64,000 bases of DNA, taken from positions 198,446,781 to 198,510,780 of the forward strand of contig NC_081552.1 in NCBI RefSeq assembly GCF_963082655.1, in the 5' to 3' direction. The stretch is from Stomoxys calcitrans. Lineage: Eukaryota; Arthropoda; Insecta; Diptera; Muscidae. Position 1 is the first letter of the stretch, and the number at the start of each line of letters is the position of its first letter. Of this stretch, positions 22,301-37,300 are shown piece after piece. A model generated the notes under the pieces. That model ran no database searches, was not told the DNA's origin, and was given only the letters and a program-made list of their open reading frames with translations. Position numbers and translations under genes: made by a program.

Positions 22301-25300
22301 AGCAGGGTGTACGTACCGAATTGAACCAATAGATTCCTTAATCGGCAAGGGCTGCCGCCTCATCCGGCATATAAAGAGGATCGAGACAACAAATACCGGG
22401 TGAATGTAGTCATTTTAGAATGGCCGCCGCCCATTGCATCTGGCAAACCAGAGTAGTTCTCACTCAATTGCTTTTCGGCAGATGCAGCCGTCTCAACTGC
22501 TACAGAGGTAGGGTTTATGCCCGCCCGTGTGCCCTGATTGTGACCTGGGAAAAAACGCGTCACCTGTTAAATTGCCCAGCTAAACCTACTTGACTCATAC
22601 CTACGCACCCCATCTTAGTCGTAGAGTTCCTGGATGTGGATATTCAGCAGAATCAAGTAAACGGAAAACTAAACACGGCTGTTGTTGTTGTAGCCACATT
22701 TGTGGAGGTGGCGATCATGGTCATGCTCGTTCCGATCTTTATGACAGAATGCCAAGGGAACATGATGGCCAATGGTTATTTAAAGGTGCCAATAACTCGC
22801 CTTGTCGTATCGAGCATCATAGACAATCAGCATTTAAGCAAAAGCCGCTGCCACCCGGTACCTTATTGAGACTCTCCACTCGATACCGCTGATTGTCCGC
22901 GACTGCAGTTCCAGCTACCCCGTATTGAGCATTCCACATTCCGCAACCCGTGATAACGAAGACCACCACACAGATTAGAGCTCAAAGTTCCAGCCTGTGT
23001 GATGATCCCTTTTCAAGGGGTAGGAGTTCGAATTAGTTATGCAGAAATGCTGAAAGGGTCTTGTAGATGGCATACGATTAGGCTAGACCTAGGGGTCTGA
23101 ATGTAAACCCCGAGAAAACTGGGATCTGCTTGTTTACGAGGAAATCGAAGATGGACCACATTTTTTCAACAGAACGATTTCGGTATCCGACAAGGCCAAA
23201 TACTTGACAGTGATCTTGTAAGAGAAATCAGCAGTAATCTTTTGGTGTGAGGGTTTCAAAGGTCGCACATTGGTGGGTGGTATTTATCTCGAAGAAATTG
23301 CGAAAGTACCTGTATGAAATGCATAAACCACCATACGAAATTGGTTTATCCAATTAATTTATTTTTATTGAAACTGCTTCAATCATGAAAATGATAATAT
23401 CAATCACCGTTTTAAAAAATGTTTCAATTACAAAAATCGCATATTGAACTAAAAAAAATATTGAAATTTTCATTGAATTTTTTAATTGGATTAATTAAAA
23501 AAATGATATAATTAATGAAAAATTATTGAAATTTTTTGAAAATTCCAATTAATTTCTATATTTGATACATAGCTGTGTACCTGGATCATGAGCTCGTCCG
23601 TGGTGCGTCCGTGGCCAACCGTATAAAAAACCCTCTTTGCCTATGCAGAACTCCATCGGGTTAATGCAGCACGTGGAACCGGCTGCCGTGGTATTGCCAC
23701 ACATTTGTCGAAATGTGGGACGTATGGGTTTTAAAATCTCCTTCCCTTTAATTTGTAGGGGAAACATTTATTTAATATTCGATAACAAAAATGATTGAAT
23801 CAATTAAATTTTTAATTAAAATTTACACAATTGTCAATCACGATTGTAATACAAAAAATTTTCAGATTCAATTAAAAAATTAATTGATTCAAATGGCAAA
23901 AAATTTCAATCATGACTGTAATAATAGTTGTTATTCAATTAAAAATGATTGAATCAATTTTTTTAATTGAAAACGATTTTTTCTATGTATGCTTGGCGGT
24001 CCAAATGGCAAAAATAAGGTACAAACTTCCCTAAAATGAGCCTTTTTAGTAAATTGGCTGTTTCTCACACATTTAGAGATGTAGAAACCATGACAGTAGA
24101 CGTATGGGGCTACCTAAAAGTGCTAAGAGAGAAAATTTGTAACACGTTCTCAAATAGTCCCACAATTTCAAAAATACTGACTATACCTTCTAAAGTATTA
24201 AAAAAAAAAAGTCCAATAACTCTTTAACCGGTAGAGATATTCCAAAACTCTTAACATGCTAGGGTCCTCAAATTTCGCATTCTTATTGAACAAGATCTCA
24301 ACATTGACTGTATTAAGTTTCGTGTACATATCTCTATTCGTTTAAAAGTTCTAGAATTATTTCAAAGATTTTTCGATTTGACAACACTGTGCGTCGTTCT
24401 ATTCAAATTACGAAATCCACGTTGATGTTCACCACATGGAAATGCTCCAATAAAGGGTTCGGGAGGAGCAATACCTGAAGTGTCTTGTCTGCTGGTGAGA
24501 AAAGGAAAGTCGGTCTATACGATTCTCTAAGTCGAAGTCAGTCTGTACGATTCTCTATTGGTTGAGTCATTTGCAGGCTATAGGGAACTATGAAATGCTC
24601 AGAGGTAGGAGCATTTCATAGGGATATAGGGAACTATGAAATGCTCAGAGGTAGGATGAGGATCTTGGTCATGCACTCACCACACCAGTGTAGAGATTCT
24701 TAAGGAGTCCCACGCCTTGGGGCTACGAATGACTATTTATAACTCCGTACACCTATATTGTCGAGGCGTTTTCAACGGTTCTGAGACCACAGGTGCGAAA
24801 AATACAATACAAAAAACAAATTTTGCCCATGAATATTCCACTAAGGAACAGGGACAAACTTCTCACATATCAATGAGTGCAGTCCGATTCAAGTTTAAGC
24901 TCAATGATAAGCGGCCTCCTTTTTATAGCCGAGTCCGAACGGTGTGCGGCAGTGCGACACCTCTTTGGAGAGAAGTTTTACATGGCATAGTACCTCACAA
25001 ATGTTGCCAGCATTAGGAGGGGAAAAACCACCGCTGAAAATTTTTGATGGTCTCGCCAGGATTCGAACCCAGGCGTTCAGCGTCATAGGCGGACATGCTA
25101 ACCTCTGCGCTACGGTGGTGCGAAAAATGGCTCTCCTATAAATGTATCACACTTAGGATACTAAAAAAAATTGAAAGTTGAAGTAACAGACGCATCTTTT
25201 CGGATTGTCAAATGTGACTTTGGGTCTTTTAATCCTTTCTTCCGGGTTCGATAGCAATTTGAGAGTAGACCATAGCTCTGCCTTAAATGCTCTAGCCAAA

Positions 25301-28300
25301 AATTCCGCTTGTGTTTGTTGACCCACTTATAGATTTCCAAGACTACGTTTTCGATTCTAGGGTCAGTATGATTGGAGTGAGGAAGTCCATTACGCTGCAA
25401 TTACCACTGCCTCAAACCCATGGCAGCCGGTTGTACGTACCGGATTGACCCGATGGAGTTCTTCATTGGCAAGGGCTGCCGCCTCAGTGTATAACACACT
25501 GCTACAACAACCACTGCCTGAAAGTCTTTTCAACAAGATGTACAGGCGGTACCTCACCCAAGCGGTGATCGTGTATTCTCTGAAGGCATCCCAATTGCAT
25601 TTCTTCTGATTGAGAAACATTCGGCCTCCAGAGATTATGAAGTCGAGCGTTCGGGCAATGCAGAGAATTGTGGGGAGGTTATCTGATGCCATTAAAATAA
25701 TGAGTTGCCAGGAAACGTCATTTACCGGGCCAATTGATGCAATAGAGATGCCTGGCGAACTGCTGCAAACACCCATAATTGGTATGTATAGGGGCAATCT
25801 CAGTGGAGCCAACAACCTTCTCTGCGAAAACCATGATCCTCGGATCATTAACCAGGCGAGATGTTATCGCTGGACAAACACATTTAAATCTCCTAATACT
25901 TTTCCAATTATAATTATAGCCAGACAGGCGACTATACCTCCAATGACCTTGTGACCCGACTTTTATGTCTATTTTGTTGTTTTTGTTATAGCCACATTCG
26001 CCTAGCTCCTATAGGTCAGAAAGCTCTTTCCTACTACTCCGTATGGGGACGCGCCCATTAGCTCCCTGCTAAGCCTCTCGTGATAATGACGAACACCTCA
26101 CAAATCTATGATTAAAGCTCCGGCCTGTGCTATGCCCATAGTTATCCAGAGCCGAGCCATAATTTGATGTCAAGTTTTGCTTTACACCTAAAAAGGTTGC
26201 TTTGAGCTCATCATAGCCATGATCAGGCTTATTGACCTATTAGAGCGGGCATACTAGCACTAAGGTACCATATTTGGCAGTCAAAAAAAAAAAGATTTTG
26301 TTGAATTTTATTTTGGCGAAAATTAAGAGGGACTTATTGGGTTGCCCAAAAAATAATTGCGGATTTTTTAAAAGAAAGTAAATGCATTTTTAATAAAACT
26401 TAGAACGAACTTTAATCAAATAAATAATTGCCATTTTGTTCGATAACCTTTTACCATTTTCCTGGCAAATTTAGTATTCCACGCTCATAGAACTTCTGGC
26501 CTTTATCTGCAAAAAACTGAACCAAGTGCGATTTTATAGCCTCATCATTGCCGAAAGTTTTACCATTTAAGGAGTTCTGCAAAGATGGAAATAAATGGTA
26601 GTCTGATGGTGCAAGGTCAGGGCTATATGGTGAATGCATCAAAAGTTCCCAGCCAAACTCACTCAGTTTTTTGAGAGTGACCAGTGAAGATGTGTGCGGT
26701 CTAGCGTTGTCCTGGTGGAATATGACACCTTTACGATTGACCAATTCTGGTCGCTTCTCCTTGATGACTGTATTCAATTTGTCCAATTGTTGACAGTAAA
26801 CATCCGAATTAATCGTTTGGTTCCTTGGAACCATTTAAGGTGCATATCACAAGCGTTGATTTGGTTTGTTAAATGAATTTCTTTCAATACATGCGGTACC
26901 CAAATATCAAGCTTTTTCACCAGTCCAAGACTTTTTATGTGATAATGAGCGGTTGATTTTGATATATTTAACTTCTCTCCTATCTCACGCTCAGTTACAT
27001 GACGATCCAATTCGATTAATGCTTTGATTTGGTCATCATCAACTTCATTTGGCCGACCTGAACGTGGCTCATCTTTAAGTGAAAAATCTCCAGAACGGAA
27101 TTTGCGAAACCAATTTTGACACTGTCTTCCTTTTAAGGCTTTATCACCATACACATCTCGTAACTTTTTAGCAACCTGCTCCGCGTTTTTTCCTTTACGG
27201 AAATAATAAAGAAAAATATGACGAAAATGCTCCTTTGTGGGCTCCATATTAAAATTGACGCCAAACAAACAAATTTAAACAAAATTTCGCGCACTTTTTT
27301 TCTAAAGCAAGCTAAGAGTAACAGCTGATAACTGACAGAAGAAAGAAAGCAATTACAAAGTCACAAGCCGTTGAAAGAATTTTTCAACGCCGATATGAAA
27401 AATTCGCAATTACTTTTTGGGCAACCCAATATTTTTGGAAATCATTTTTTTTTCGAAATATAATTTTGTTGTTGTTGTTGTTGTAGCAGTGTATTGTACA
27501 CTGAGACGGCAGCCCTTGCCGATGAAGGACTTCATCGGGTCAATCCGGTACGTACAACCGGCTGCCTTGGGATTGAATATATAAATAAATAATAATAAAT
27601 ATAATATAATATAATAAATATAATATAATATAATATATATAAGAATAAAATATAATTTTGTAAGAAGATTTTGTTAAAAATTTCATCAAGACTTGATTTT
27701 ATTTTTATACCCTCTACCATAGGATGCGCGCATACTAATTTCATCATTCTGTTTGTAACACATCGAAATATGCGTCTAAGACCGCATAAATTATATACAT
27801 CTTGACATTTCAAGTCGACCTAGCCAAGTCCGACCGTCCGTCTGCTAACTTTCGAAGGAGTAAAGCTAGACGCTTGAAATGTTGCAAAAATACTTCTTAT
27901 TAGTGTAGGTCGGTTGGGATCGTAAATGGGCCAAATTGGTCCATGTTTTGATATACCTGCCATACAAACCGATCTTGGGTCTTGACTTCTTCAGCTTTTA
28001 GAGTGTGCAATTCTTATCCGATTTGACTGTAATTTTGCACGTGGTGTTTTGTTATAGTTTTCAACAACTGTGCTAAGTATGGTTCAAATCGGTTTATAAC
28101 CTGGTATAGCTGCCATGTAAACCAATCTTGGATCTTGACTTCTTGAGCCTCTAGAGGATGCAATTCTCATCCGATATGGCTGAAATTTTGCATAATGTGT
28201 TTTGTTATGACTCCCAACAACTGTGGTAAGTATGGCTCAAATCGGTGCATAACCTGATATAGCTGCCATATAAACCGATCAAGGATCTTGACTTCTTGAG

Positions 28301-31300
28301 CCTCTAGAGGGCGCAATTCTCATCCGATTTGGCAGAAATTTTGTACAACTGCTTTTCCCATGACCTTCAACATACGTGTCCAATATGATCTGAATCGATC
28401 TATAGCTTGTTTTACTTTCATTGTATAATGTAACTTGTAATACAATGGACTACTATATTTTATACAATTTTGGATTCAATGCGCATTTTTTACTTTTTTT
28501 CTAATTCCTGAGTTCCTCTGCTAACTGATTTTAAACTAATTTGTTTTCGTTGATTCTCAATTTTAGATCGCAATGATCCGGGGCGTTTCTTTGGCGATGG
28601 TGTGCAATTCAAGGCGAAACTTATTGGCATACTGGAGGTGGGCGAAGCACGTGGCGATCGTATGTGTCAAGAGGCCTTACAAGACTTAAAAATGGCTATT
28701 CGGGCCGCCGGCGAGCATAAGCAACGCATCACAATTCATGTAACCATAGATGGCCTGCGTTTGCGTGATGAAAAAACTGGAGATTCATTGTATCATCATC
28801 CTGTTCACAAGATCTCGTTTATTGCCCAAGATATGACCGATTCGCGGGCGTTTGGTTACATATTTGGATCTCCCGATAGTGGCCACAGATTTTTCGGTAT
28901 TAAAACCGATAAGGCAGCTTCACAGGTGGTGCTGGCCATGCGTGATCTATTTCAAGTTGTTTTCGAACTGAAGAAAAAGGAAATCGAATTGGCCCGTCAG
29001 CAGATACAATCCAAGTCGATACATCATCATGATCAGCATCAGCTGGCATCGTTGTCATCGCTGAAGAGCGCAGCAACCATTGCCGGACAGAATGATTTGT
29101 CTGGTCTAGGTGGGGGATCTAGTAATTCGGCGGCCACTCTTAGCATGCTAAATAATATGGCTAGTAGTTCAACAAATACTCCTTCCAATAATCGCCTAGG
29201 TGTAAATTTGGATTCCAAAGGAATTTCCAAAGAGGTGATTAAAAATTTAGTTGACAACAACCCATGTTGATTATAATCAGCACTTATTTCGTTTTTTTTA
29301 ATTTTTAGATTTCTCCAGAATCGGTTGCCGATTTGGTTGATTTAGAACAAGAGCTTAGTTCGCTACAAAGGGGTATTAATCAAATGGAACGCATAACCCC
29401 CAATGATGGTGCAGCATCAAAGTCTTCTATAGGTGGCAATGATGATCCTTTTGGGGATTCATTTACAAATTTTCCGGTAAAATTTATCATGACATTGAAG
29501 AAAAAAATCTTTAACTTTGCTAACTCCATATCATACAGACCTTACCACCGCCTGAACCAGGACGCTCGCGCAGTAAAACATCGACCAAAAGCATTGATTT
29601 ATCTACAACCGCCAATGCCGCTACCTCGTCGTCGTTACTGTCACCCTCGGCAACACAGACACGGCAATCGCCAGATTCTTCGACGGGCATTTGTTCCATG
29701 GTACCTCCTCTACAACCAATGGATGACGATGATAATTGGCTGCGTGAATTGGATGCCCACAATGATGTTTTTGATACCTCGAAAACTATGATGCCAGGTC
29801 TAATGGGCATGCCGCCATTGGCATCATCTTTGTCCAGTAGTGTTCCTCTCACTGGCACAAGGGCGCCACTGGCCACCAGAGAATCTACTGCAACTCCTCC
29901 CAATCACATATATGAGACCGTATCGTGTTCCGCTCCATCAGCTATGCCCGATATGAATGAATTGGGAAATGTCGCCAATAGTACCACAACAAATGCCGCC
30001 GATGCAAATAGCATTGCCAATAGTCCTAGCCTAACTGATATTTTCCAAACTGCTGCGGCAACGGCAACAGGAGAAACATCGTCCAAAGTAGAAATCAAAT
30101 CCGGTGAGTTTGTAAAGGAAATTGATTTGCTTTTTCTCCTCATTTAGTCTTGCACATATAAACTATTTATTATGTTCTTATTGTACATTTTGTGTTCCAC
30201 ATCACTAACGTTTACGTATCCTTGTTCCTTGTTTTTGTTTTATTTGGTTATGAATCATTTTTATTTTAATTTTAATCACGACTTCATTAAACATCAAACA
30301 CACACTTGTCGCCAGGGGATTGTAGTATTAGATGATGATTTAATGGTTATGTGCTCTTAGTTGGTATGGAATAAGTGACCTATCATATTAAAGGACATAT
30401 TTTTAAAAGTTTGGAACGTGTGAGAATTGAAGAATATGAAAGAATTTTAACTTTTAAAAGATAATTTTAGGAAAATATGGCAAGCGGCAACGTCTTGCTT
30501 GGTCAAACTTACTTACAAACTCAGTAGGTGGCCACATACAGTTTGATTTTCCAGCCGAACTTATAAAGGTTTGCAAGTATCTCGAATTTTTTGTGCTTCT
30601 CCAATTTCCAGTGCCGAGATATATTTTTCAGCTTGGTATTTCCATCGGGGTTTTGGTTGTTGTTGTTGTTGTAGTAGTTGTTGTCGACAATCCTCGCCAA
30701 GCTCGTTCCGTTCCAGGGGATCAATCGCCGCGGGAACATGGTGGCCATTGATTATTTAAAGGTTGTAACAGTGTGTTGTACACTGTGGCGGCAGCCCGTG
30801 CCGATTATGGATTCCATCGAGTGGGTCTGGCTGGGCAGTTAAACAGGTGACGGGTATCATGCGGTCCCTGGTTACAATCGGAACATATATCTCGCACGTC
30901 GTCATCAATCCTTGCTCTGTGGGAGTTGAGGCGGCTGCATCTGCCGGAACGTAACTGAGCCAGAACTACTCTGGTTTGTCGGGTGAGGTCAATTTCTTCA
31001 GGTGCAATGGGAGGCGGTCGTTCTCCAAGGACTTCATTCACCCGGTAGCCATTTACCGCATCTGCTATCGTGTCTGCATGAATGTTGTCTAGACCTCTTT
31101 GATATGCCGCTTGATCTAGAGGTTCTCTTGTAGCGCTGAACCTCACGCTCTCGATCATGTAGATCTACCTTAAGGCTTCTGGGCGGTGGATATCTATCCA
31201 CAAGATGATGATTTGGATAGGCTCTGCGATAACAGTCCAAAAGGTATTGCTTGGACAGCATGTAGTTATGTCTTCGCACTGGTAGGACCTTTGTCTCCAG

Positions 31301-34300
31301 ATGGAAGTGGTTCACATGAGAAATAAGGAGACAGCCCCTCGCAGTTCGGAGGGCGGTATTCTGACAAATCTGAATATTATTCCACTGCGTGTCGCAGAGT
31401 TGACGGGACCACACTGGCGCTGAATAACTTACCACAGACCGGCCAATAAGGACCTTGTTTCTGCTTTTGACTTTATTGCAAATTTCTATGGCATGTGAGG
31501 AGAATGTGTAAGAGCTGTCAAATGTGACGCCAAGTACTTTGGGATACTTGATGATCCGAATAATTTCTCCATCGACCATCACAGTCATCTCGGCATTCAC
31601 CTCACACGTATTTGTAGTGAACAATGTGGCTGAAGATTTGGTGGCAGATATCTTCAGATTTCTTGCATCGAAATGTGAGGCAAGTTCGTTGAGGTAGACG
31701 TTCAACCTAACGCAGATGTCAACAATGCGTGGGGGCCTGATGCCATGATCGTACAATCCTCCGCATATGATACGATCTCTATGCCGTTTAGAGGGAATAG
31801 AATGGAGGATAGGTAGAGGTTAAACAGTGTCGAAGATATCACCCTATCTTGGGGAACTTCCTGTTTCACTCTACGGTGCTTCGACTTCTTATCCCTAAAT
31901 TCCACAAATAACTGGCGACCACACAAATAATTCTCGACCCAGTTTTTCAAGCCTGGCTGGAGGGACGTGTTGGCGATGTCCTCAAATAGTTTGGTATGGC
32001 TTTGGTATGGTGTCGAATGCCTTCGATAGGTCCAGTGCCACGAGGAACGTCCCTATAACATGGCCTGGGCCAATTGAAGCCACGGCAAATGTGTGCGGTG
32101 ATGGCATGCAAAGCAGTTGTTGTGCTATGCTGTCTTCGAAATCTATGCTGATGCTCGGCGAATGGAAATTATCCTACAAGGCTGGGGAGGAGTAATGCCT
32201 CAAGCGTCTTTGCTACTGGTGAGAGAAGGGAGATCGGTCTACACGACTCCTCCAAACTCGGGTTCTTTCCAGGCTTCTGTAGCGGGATCACTCTGCCCAT
32301 TTTCCAGACATCGGGAACTATAAGAGTGTTCAAAGATAGGTTGAGGACAGTAGTAAGGAACTCAACTGCAGGTAGTATTGGGTTGCCCAAAAAGTAATTG
32401 CGGATTTTTCATATAGTCGGCGTTGACAAATTTTTTCACAGCTTGTGACTCTGTAATTGCATTCTTTCTTCTGTCAGTTATCAGCTGTTACTTTTAGCTT
32501 GCTTTCGAAAAAAAGTGTAAAAAAGTATATTTGATTAAAGTTCATTCTAAGTTTTATTAAAAATGCATTTACTTTCTTTTAAAAAATCCGCAATTACTTT
32601 TTCAATACTTCATTGTCTAAATCCGGTACGTACAACCGGCTGCCATGGGATTGGACTTAACAGTAGTTGACTAATACGGTGCCTAAGTTACCTTGTTCCA
32701 AGTGTTCCAGCCACAAATTCCGCTTATGTTCGTTGACTAACCTATTTATTTTGAGATTAAGCTCACTGGAAATCACTTTGTGATTGGATTTAGCTAGGTC
32801 TGTCTGTCTGTCCGTGTGTCTGTCTGTCTGTCCGTGCGTCTGTCTGTCCGTCTGCCCTTGTAAAATTGTGTATTTTACAATCTACTCTAGTCGGGATGGT
32901 TGTAAAGCACCATGATCCATTTGACATCGCCCGCTGATGATATTTCTTGGTCGAAATTGAAATCGCGATACGGGATACGATACAGTCAAATGCTTCTAGC
33001 AACAACACACTTTTGCTGACTTTGAAATGTTTTTTGCTATACTATTCTTTGAATAGAAAGCATTAAACAATGGTCTAAAGCCGGACAATATCCTGCAATG
33101 AAATCTTAATTACTGGGTAATTTCGTAGCAATCGGTCCAGATTTAGATATAGCAGCCACATATGTATATTGCCCGATTTTCACTTCTAGAGCCACTGCAA
33201 GCGCATTTATTGACCAATCATGCCAAAATTTTGCACAACGCTTTCCTCGACGACTGCCACATTATGTAAGAAGTTTGGTCGAAATCGGTTCAGAATGAGA
33301 TATAGCTCAATCATTATTTTAATTGGACCGAATAATGTATGCATTATGAATTGGTCGTAGCACATTTCGAAAAATCTATGGCAGCCGGTTCTACGTACCG
33401 TATTAGCCCGATAGAATCCTTCATCTGACAAACGCTGCCGCCTCAGAGTAGGGCACCCCTACTACCCGACACCCGACATTTTTGGAAAACCTTCGTGAAG
33501 GAATTTTTGCTTATAGGTGTACCCACGGACCTTTACCCAAACAATTTTTTTAAATTTTCAATTAATTTTTTTAATTATTCAAATTAAAAAAATAATTGAG
33601 TTTTTCGATCCTTTTTTAATTAGACCAATTAAAAAATTAATTGAAAATTTCAATAATTTTTTTTTTAATTGGTTCAATTAAAAAATTAATTGAAAATATT
33701 CAAACATTTTAATAATTTTTTATTGAATATGCAATTTTTATACCTACCACTAGACATTCCGTTGGTTTGGGACCACATAAAGTATATATATATTTTAGTC
33801 GTCTCGTCCGTCCCTCTGTCGAACTCACGATAGCGGTCGAACGAGTAAAGCTAGCTGCTTAAAATTTTGCTCAAATACTTAATACCAATGTAGGTCATTG
33901 AGGATTGCTAATGGGTCATATCGGTTCAGATTTGGATATAGCTCCCATATAAACCGATCTTCCGATTTGACTTCTTGAGCCCTTGTAAGCCGCAATTTTT
34001 GTCCGATTTGGCTGAAATTTAGCATGTAATGTTCTGTTATGACTTCCAACATTTGTGTCAAGTACGATCCAAATCGGTCTTTAACCTGGTATAGCTCCCA
34101 TATGAACCAAACTCCCGTTTTTGGCCTAAATTTTGCACAGTGTGTTCTCTTATGATCTTCAACAATTGTGTTAAGTTCGATCCAAATCGGTTTATAACCT
34201 GGCATAGCTTCCATATAAACTGAGCTCCCGATTTGCCTTCTTGAGCCCTTACAAGACTCAATTTTCATCCCATTTGGCTTAAATTTTGCACATAGTGTTC

Positions 34301-37300
34301 TCTTATGACTTCTAACAACTGTACCAATGTATGTTCAAATCGGTCCATAACCTGATATAGCTCTCACATAAACCGATCTCCCGATTTGACTTGTTCAGTC
34401 CAAACAACTTTTGTCCGATTTGCCTGAAATTTTGGACGTAGTGTTCCGTTATAACTTCTTACAACTGTGCCAAGTATGGTGCGAATCGGTCCATAACCTG
34501 ATATAGCTCTCACATAAACCAATCTCCCGATTTGACTTCTTTAGTCCAAACAACGATTTGACTGATATTTTACATGCGGTGCTCTGACTTCCAACTATTG
34601 TGCCAAATACGGTCTAAATCAGTCTATAACCTGATATAGCTTCCATGTAAACCGGTCTCTCTATCATCATTGTTCGGTTCCTAGAAGCTTTTATTTTGCT
34701 GGTTTGACAAAAGTTTGGTATGTACAATAAAATTATGCCCTTCATCTAAATTTAGTTTGCATAAATTTTTATCAGAATCCATGGTGGTGGGTTCGCAAGA
34801 CTCAGCCCGGCAGACTTTTACTTGTTGTAATTAAAGATGTTTTTAGTCATTTTTTAAAAACGATGGTTGCTATTATCATTTTCGTGATAAAAACAGTTTC
34901 AATTTAAAAATTATTTGTCGTGATTATCAATTAATTTCGTGATTGAAACTGATTTTTATTTTTTCTGTGTAGAGAAGTTTTAACACGGCAGGATACCTCA
35001 CAAAGGTAGCCATTTTTGTCCCATAAAATAAAAAAAAAATGTTTAACAATTTTTCATTTTCATTTATAATCTACTCTAGCACATTAGTAATCAACTTTGA
35101 TTTGATACCCAAATAGCTAAGCTAGGGGGTTCAAAAGCCCCGGGTCTAATTTTCAGACATTTTTGTAATTTACTAGTTATATTCCTGGAGATCGTATTTC
35201 TGAACAGAACAACCGCCCTCGACTGTCGCAGATCTCCCAACGAGATGGGTGAACAGTTCAATATTCACCTGTTTTGGGTGCCGGGCCACAGAGATATCCC
35301 AGGGAATTGTAAAGCGGACGAGCTTGCGAGACTAGGAACTACCCTACACAATTCAGGGACACTGGACCCTGTGGGTATGCCTCTAGCGACATGTAAGCTA
35401 ACTTTTCAGGACCAGGCCCGAAGGACAACGAATGATAGATGGTCACAAAAAGGGGGCTGAGAGCACTCCAAAATTATGTGGCCTAATCCAGACTTGAAGA
35501 GGTCTACTGCTTTGCTGTCATTGGCTAGAACAGACGTGTCAGTCATTATGTCCGTCATGACAGGGCACTCTCTAATCGGAAAACATGCTGGCAGCCTGAA
35601 GGTTGCCAGCAATGACTTTTTAGAAGCTGTGAGGACATCGAAGAAGAAGAGACTATAGAACACCTTCTGCGTGTGTCAGAAGGAGTTCCACTTTAGGTTC
35701 TCTTTTCCTTGAGAACTTGTCTGATTTAGCGGATCTGAACATTCGCAAGTTGTTGGGCTTTTTAAAGCGATCTGAATCTGGTTCAACAGTAGGAATTAGA
35801 AGCCATTTTCCTTCTCCTGCTCCTGTGGCATCACAATGGACGAAAACGTCTAAGTGAGTCTGATGGCAGACTGCCACTTTAACCTAACCTAACGTTTCGT
35901 TTCATATGCATATGGACTAGGTTGGAGCAGGGGCGGTTTTCGGCCCCACACTGGCTGTCTATGGACCTTCACCCCAAAAACTGATTTCAGATTCTTGTTT
36001 CTGGAGTGAACTCACCTTTATAGGTGGGTGCCCCCTATAAAGTGAATTTTTGCTCGGATTCAGGCATAATTTTATAGGAAATCATATTGGACGACATCAT
36101 GTCATCCAACAAGATGCAGTTTAGTTTTATTTAGGAAGCAGTTGCATTCATTAAATGCCATCTGATTTTATTTCTTACACCATATAAGTTGAAGCATAAC
36201 AATTTTTCTGTTTTTTTTTATTCATAACAAATTAAAGATGTGTCGGTTAAACTGATGAAGGTGCGAACCATTTTCGCTGCATGAATGCCATTTTTTTTAT
36301 TTTCAATTCCGTATACGTTCTCACGTCTGTACTTAGATAAACGTGTTCGATTAATTCCTGTTGTTTTAACTACATTTTGGAAATATTGCTGTTGTTGTTG
36401 TTGGCGTAAACGTTTGTTGTGGTGCCCATAATCGGGGTTTAAATACGTTTCTATTGCATTTTAAATAAAGCTTGCAGTTTCCATAATTACAAAATGCTGG
36501 TGGAAATATTTTAAAACGTCCTGGAACATTTCGATAATTTGTTTGAGAATGAAGCATTTTGCCTTTGCAATTGAATAATGTTTGTGTGTTTTGTTAACAA
36601 AATCGGACGATATACATACATAAATCTGTATATGGGGGTTTTAAGCTTAAAAATATTCTGTTGATTCAAAAAAATAGAAAAATAGGAAAAAAAACAAATA
36701 TTAATTACTACAATCCTCATAGACACAATAACTAAACGCGCCTCTCATGAGGTGCATTTACCACCCCACTCATGCATCTAAAACCACCCCCCCCCCATTA
36801 TAACCACCCAATCAACCAACATTAAAGCACTCGCACATTGTTGTTTCACCTTAATCGAGACCTGTATATAGAGTTGTATATATATATGCGAAAGAAAATA
36901 ACACTGGCCTGCATTGGAATTAAACTCGAAAGTGGAGAAAACAAAAAAAAAAAAAAACATTTTATATTTAGAACAAAACAAATTATAGTCCGATTCGGAC
37001 CATAAATGAATGCTGAACATTGTGGAGGTCATTGTGTAATATTTCAGTTCATTTGGATAAGAACTGCGCCTTATAGGGGCTCAGGAGGCAAAATCGGGAG
37101 ATAGGTTTATATGGGAGCTGTATCAAGCTATTGATCGATTCAGACCATATTAGGCACGTATGTTGAAGGTCATGAGAGAAGGCGCTGTACAAAATTTCTG
37201 CCAAATCGGATGATAATTGCGCTCTCTAGAGCCTCATGAAGTCAAGATCCCAGATCGGTTTATATGGCAGCTATATCAGGATATGTACCGATTAGCGTCA

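Noticed and set aside
25050..25122. tRNA gene-like sequences at SINE heads (also 38600-38667, 40721-40790, 56254-56305)
   Set aside because: Box A and box B are present, but the cloverleaf is not maintained and each is fused to a repeated SINE body. They are SINE promoters rather than tRNA genes.
25390..25954. Overlapping 152- and 114-codon frames on opposite strands
   Set aside because: The minus-strand frame runs through a LINE tail unit found many times in the window, so it is repeat sequence.
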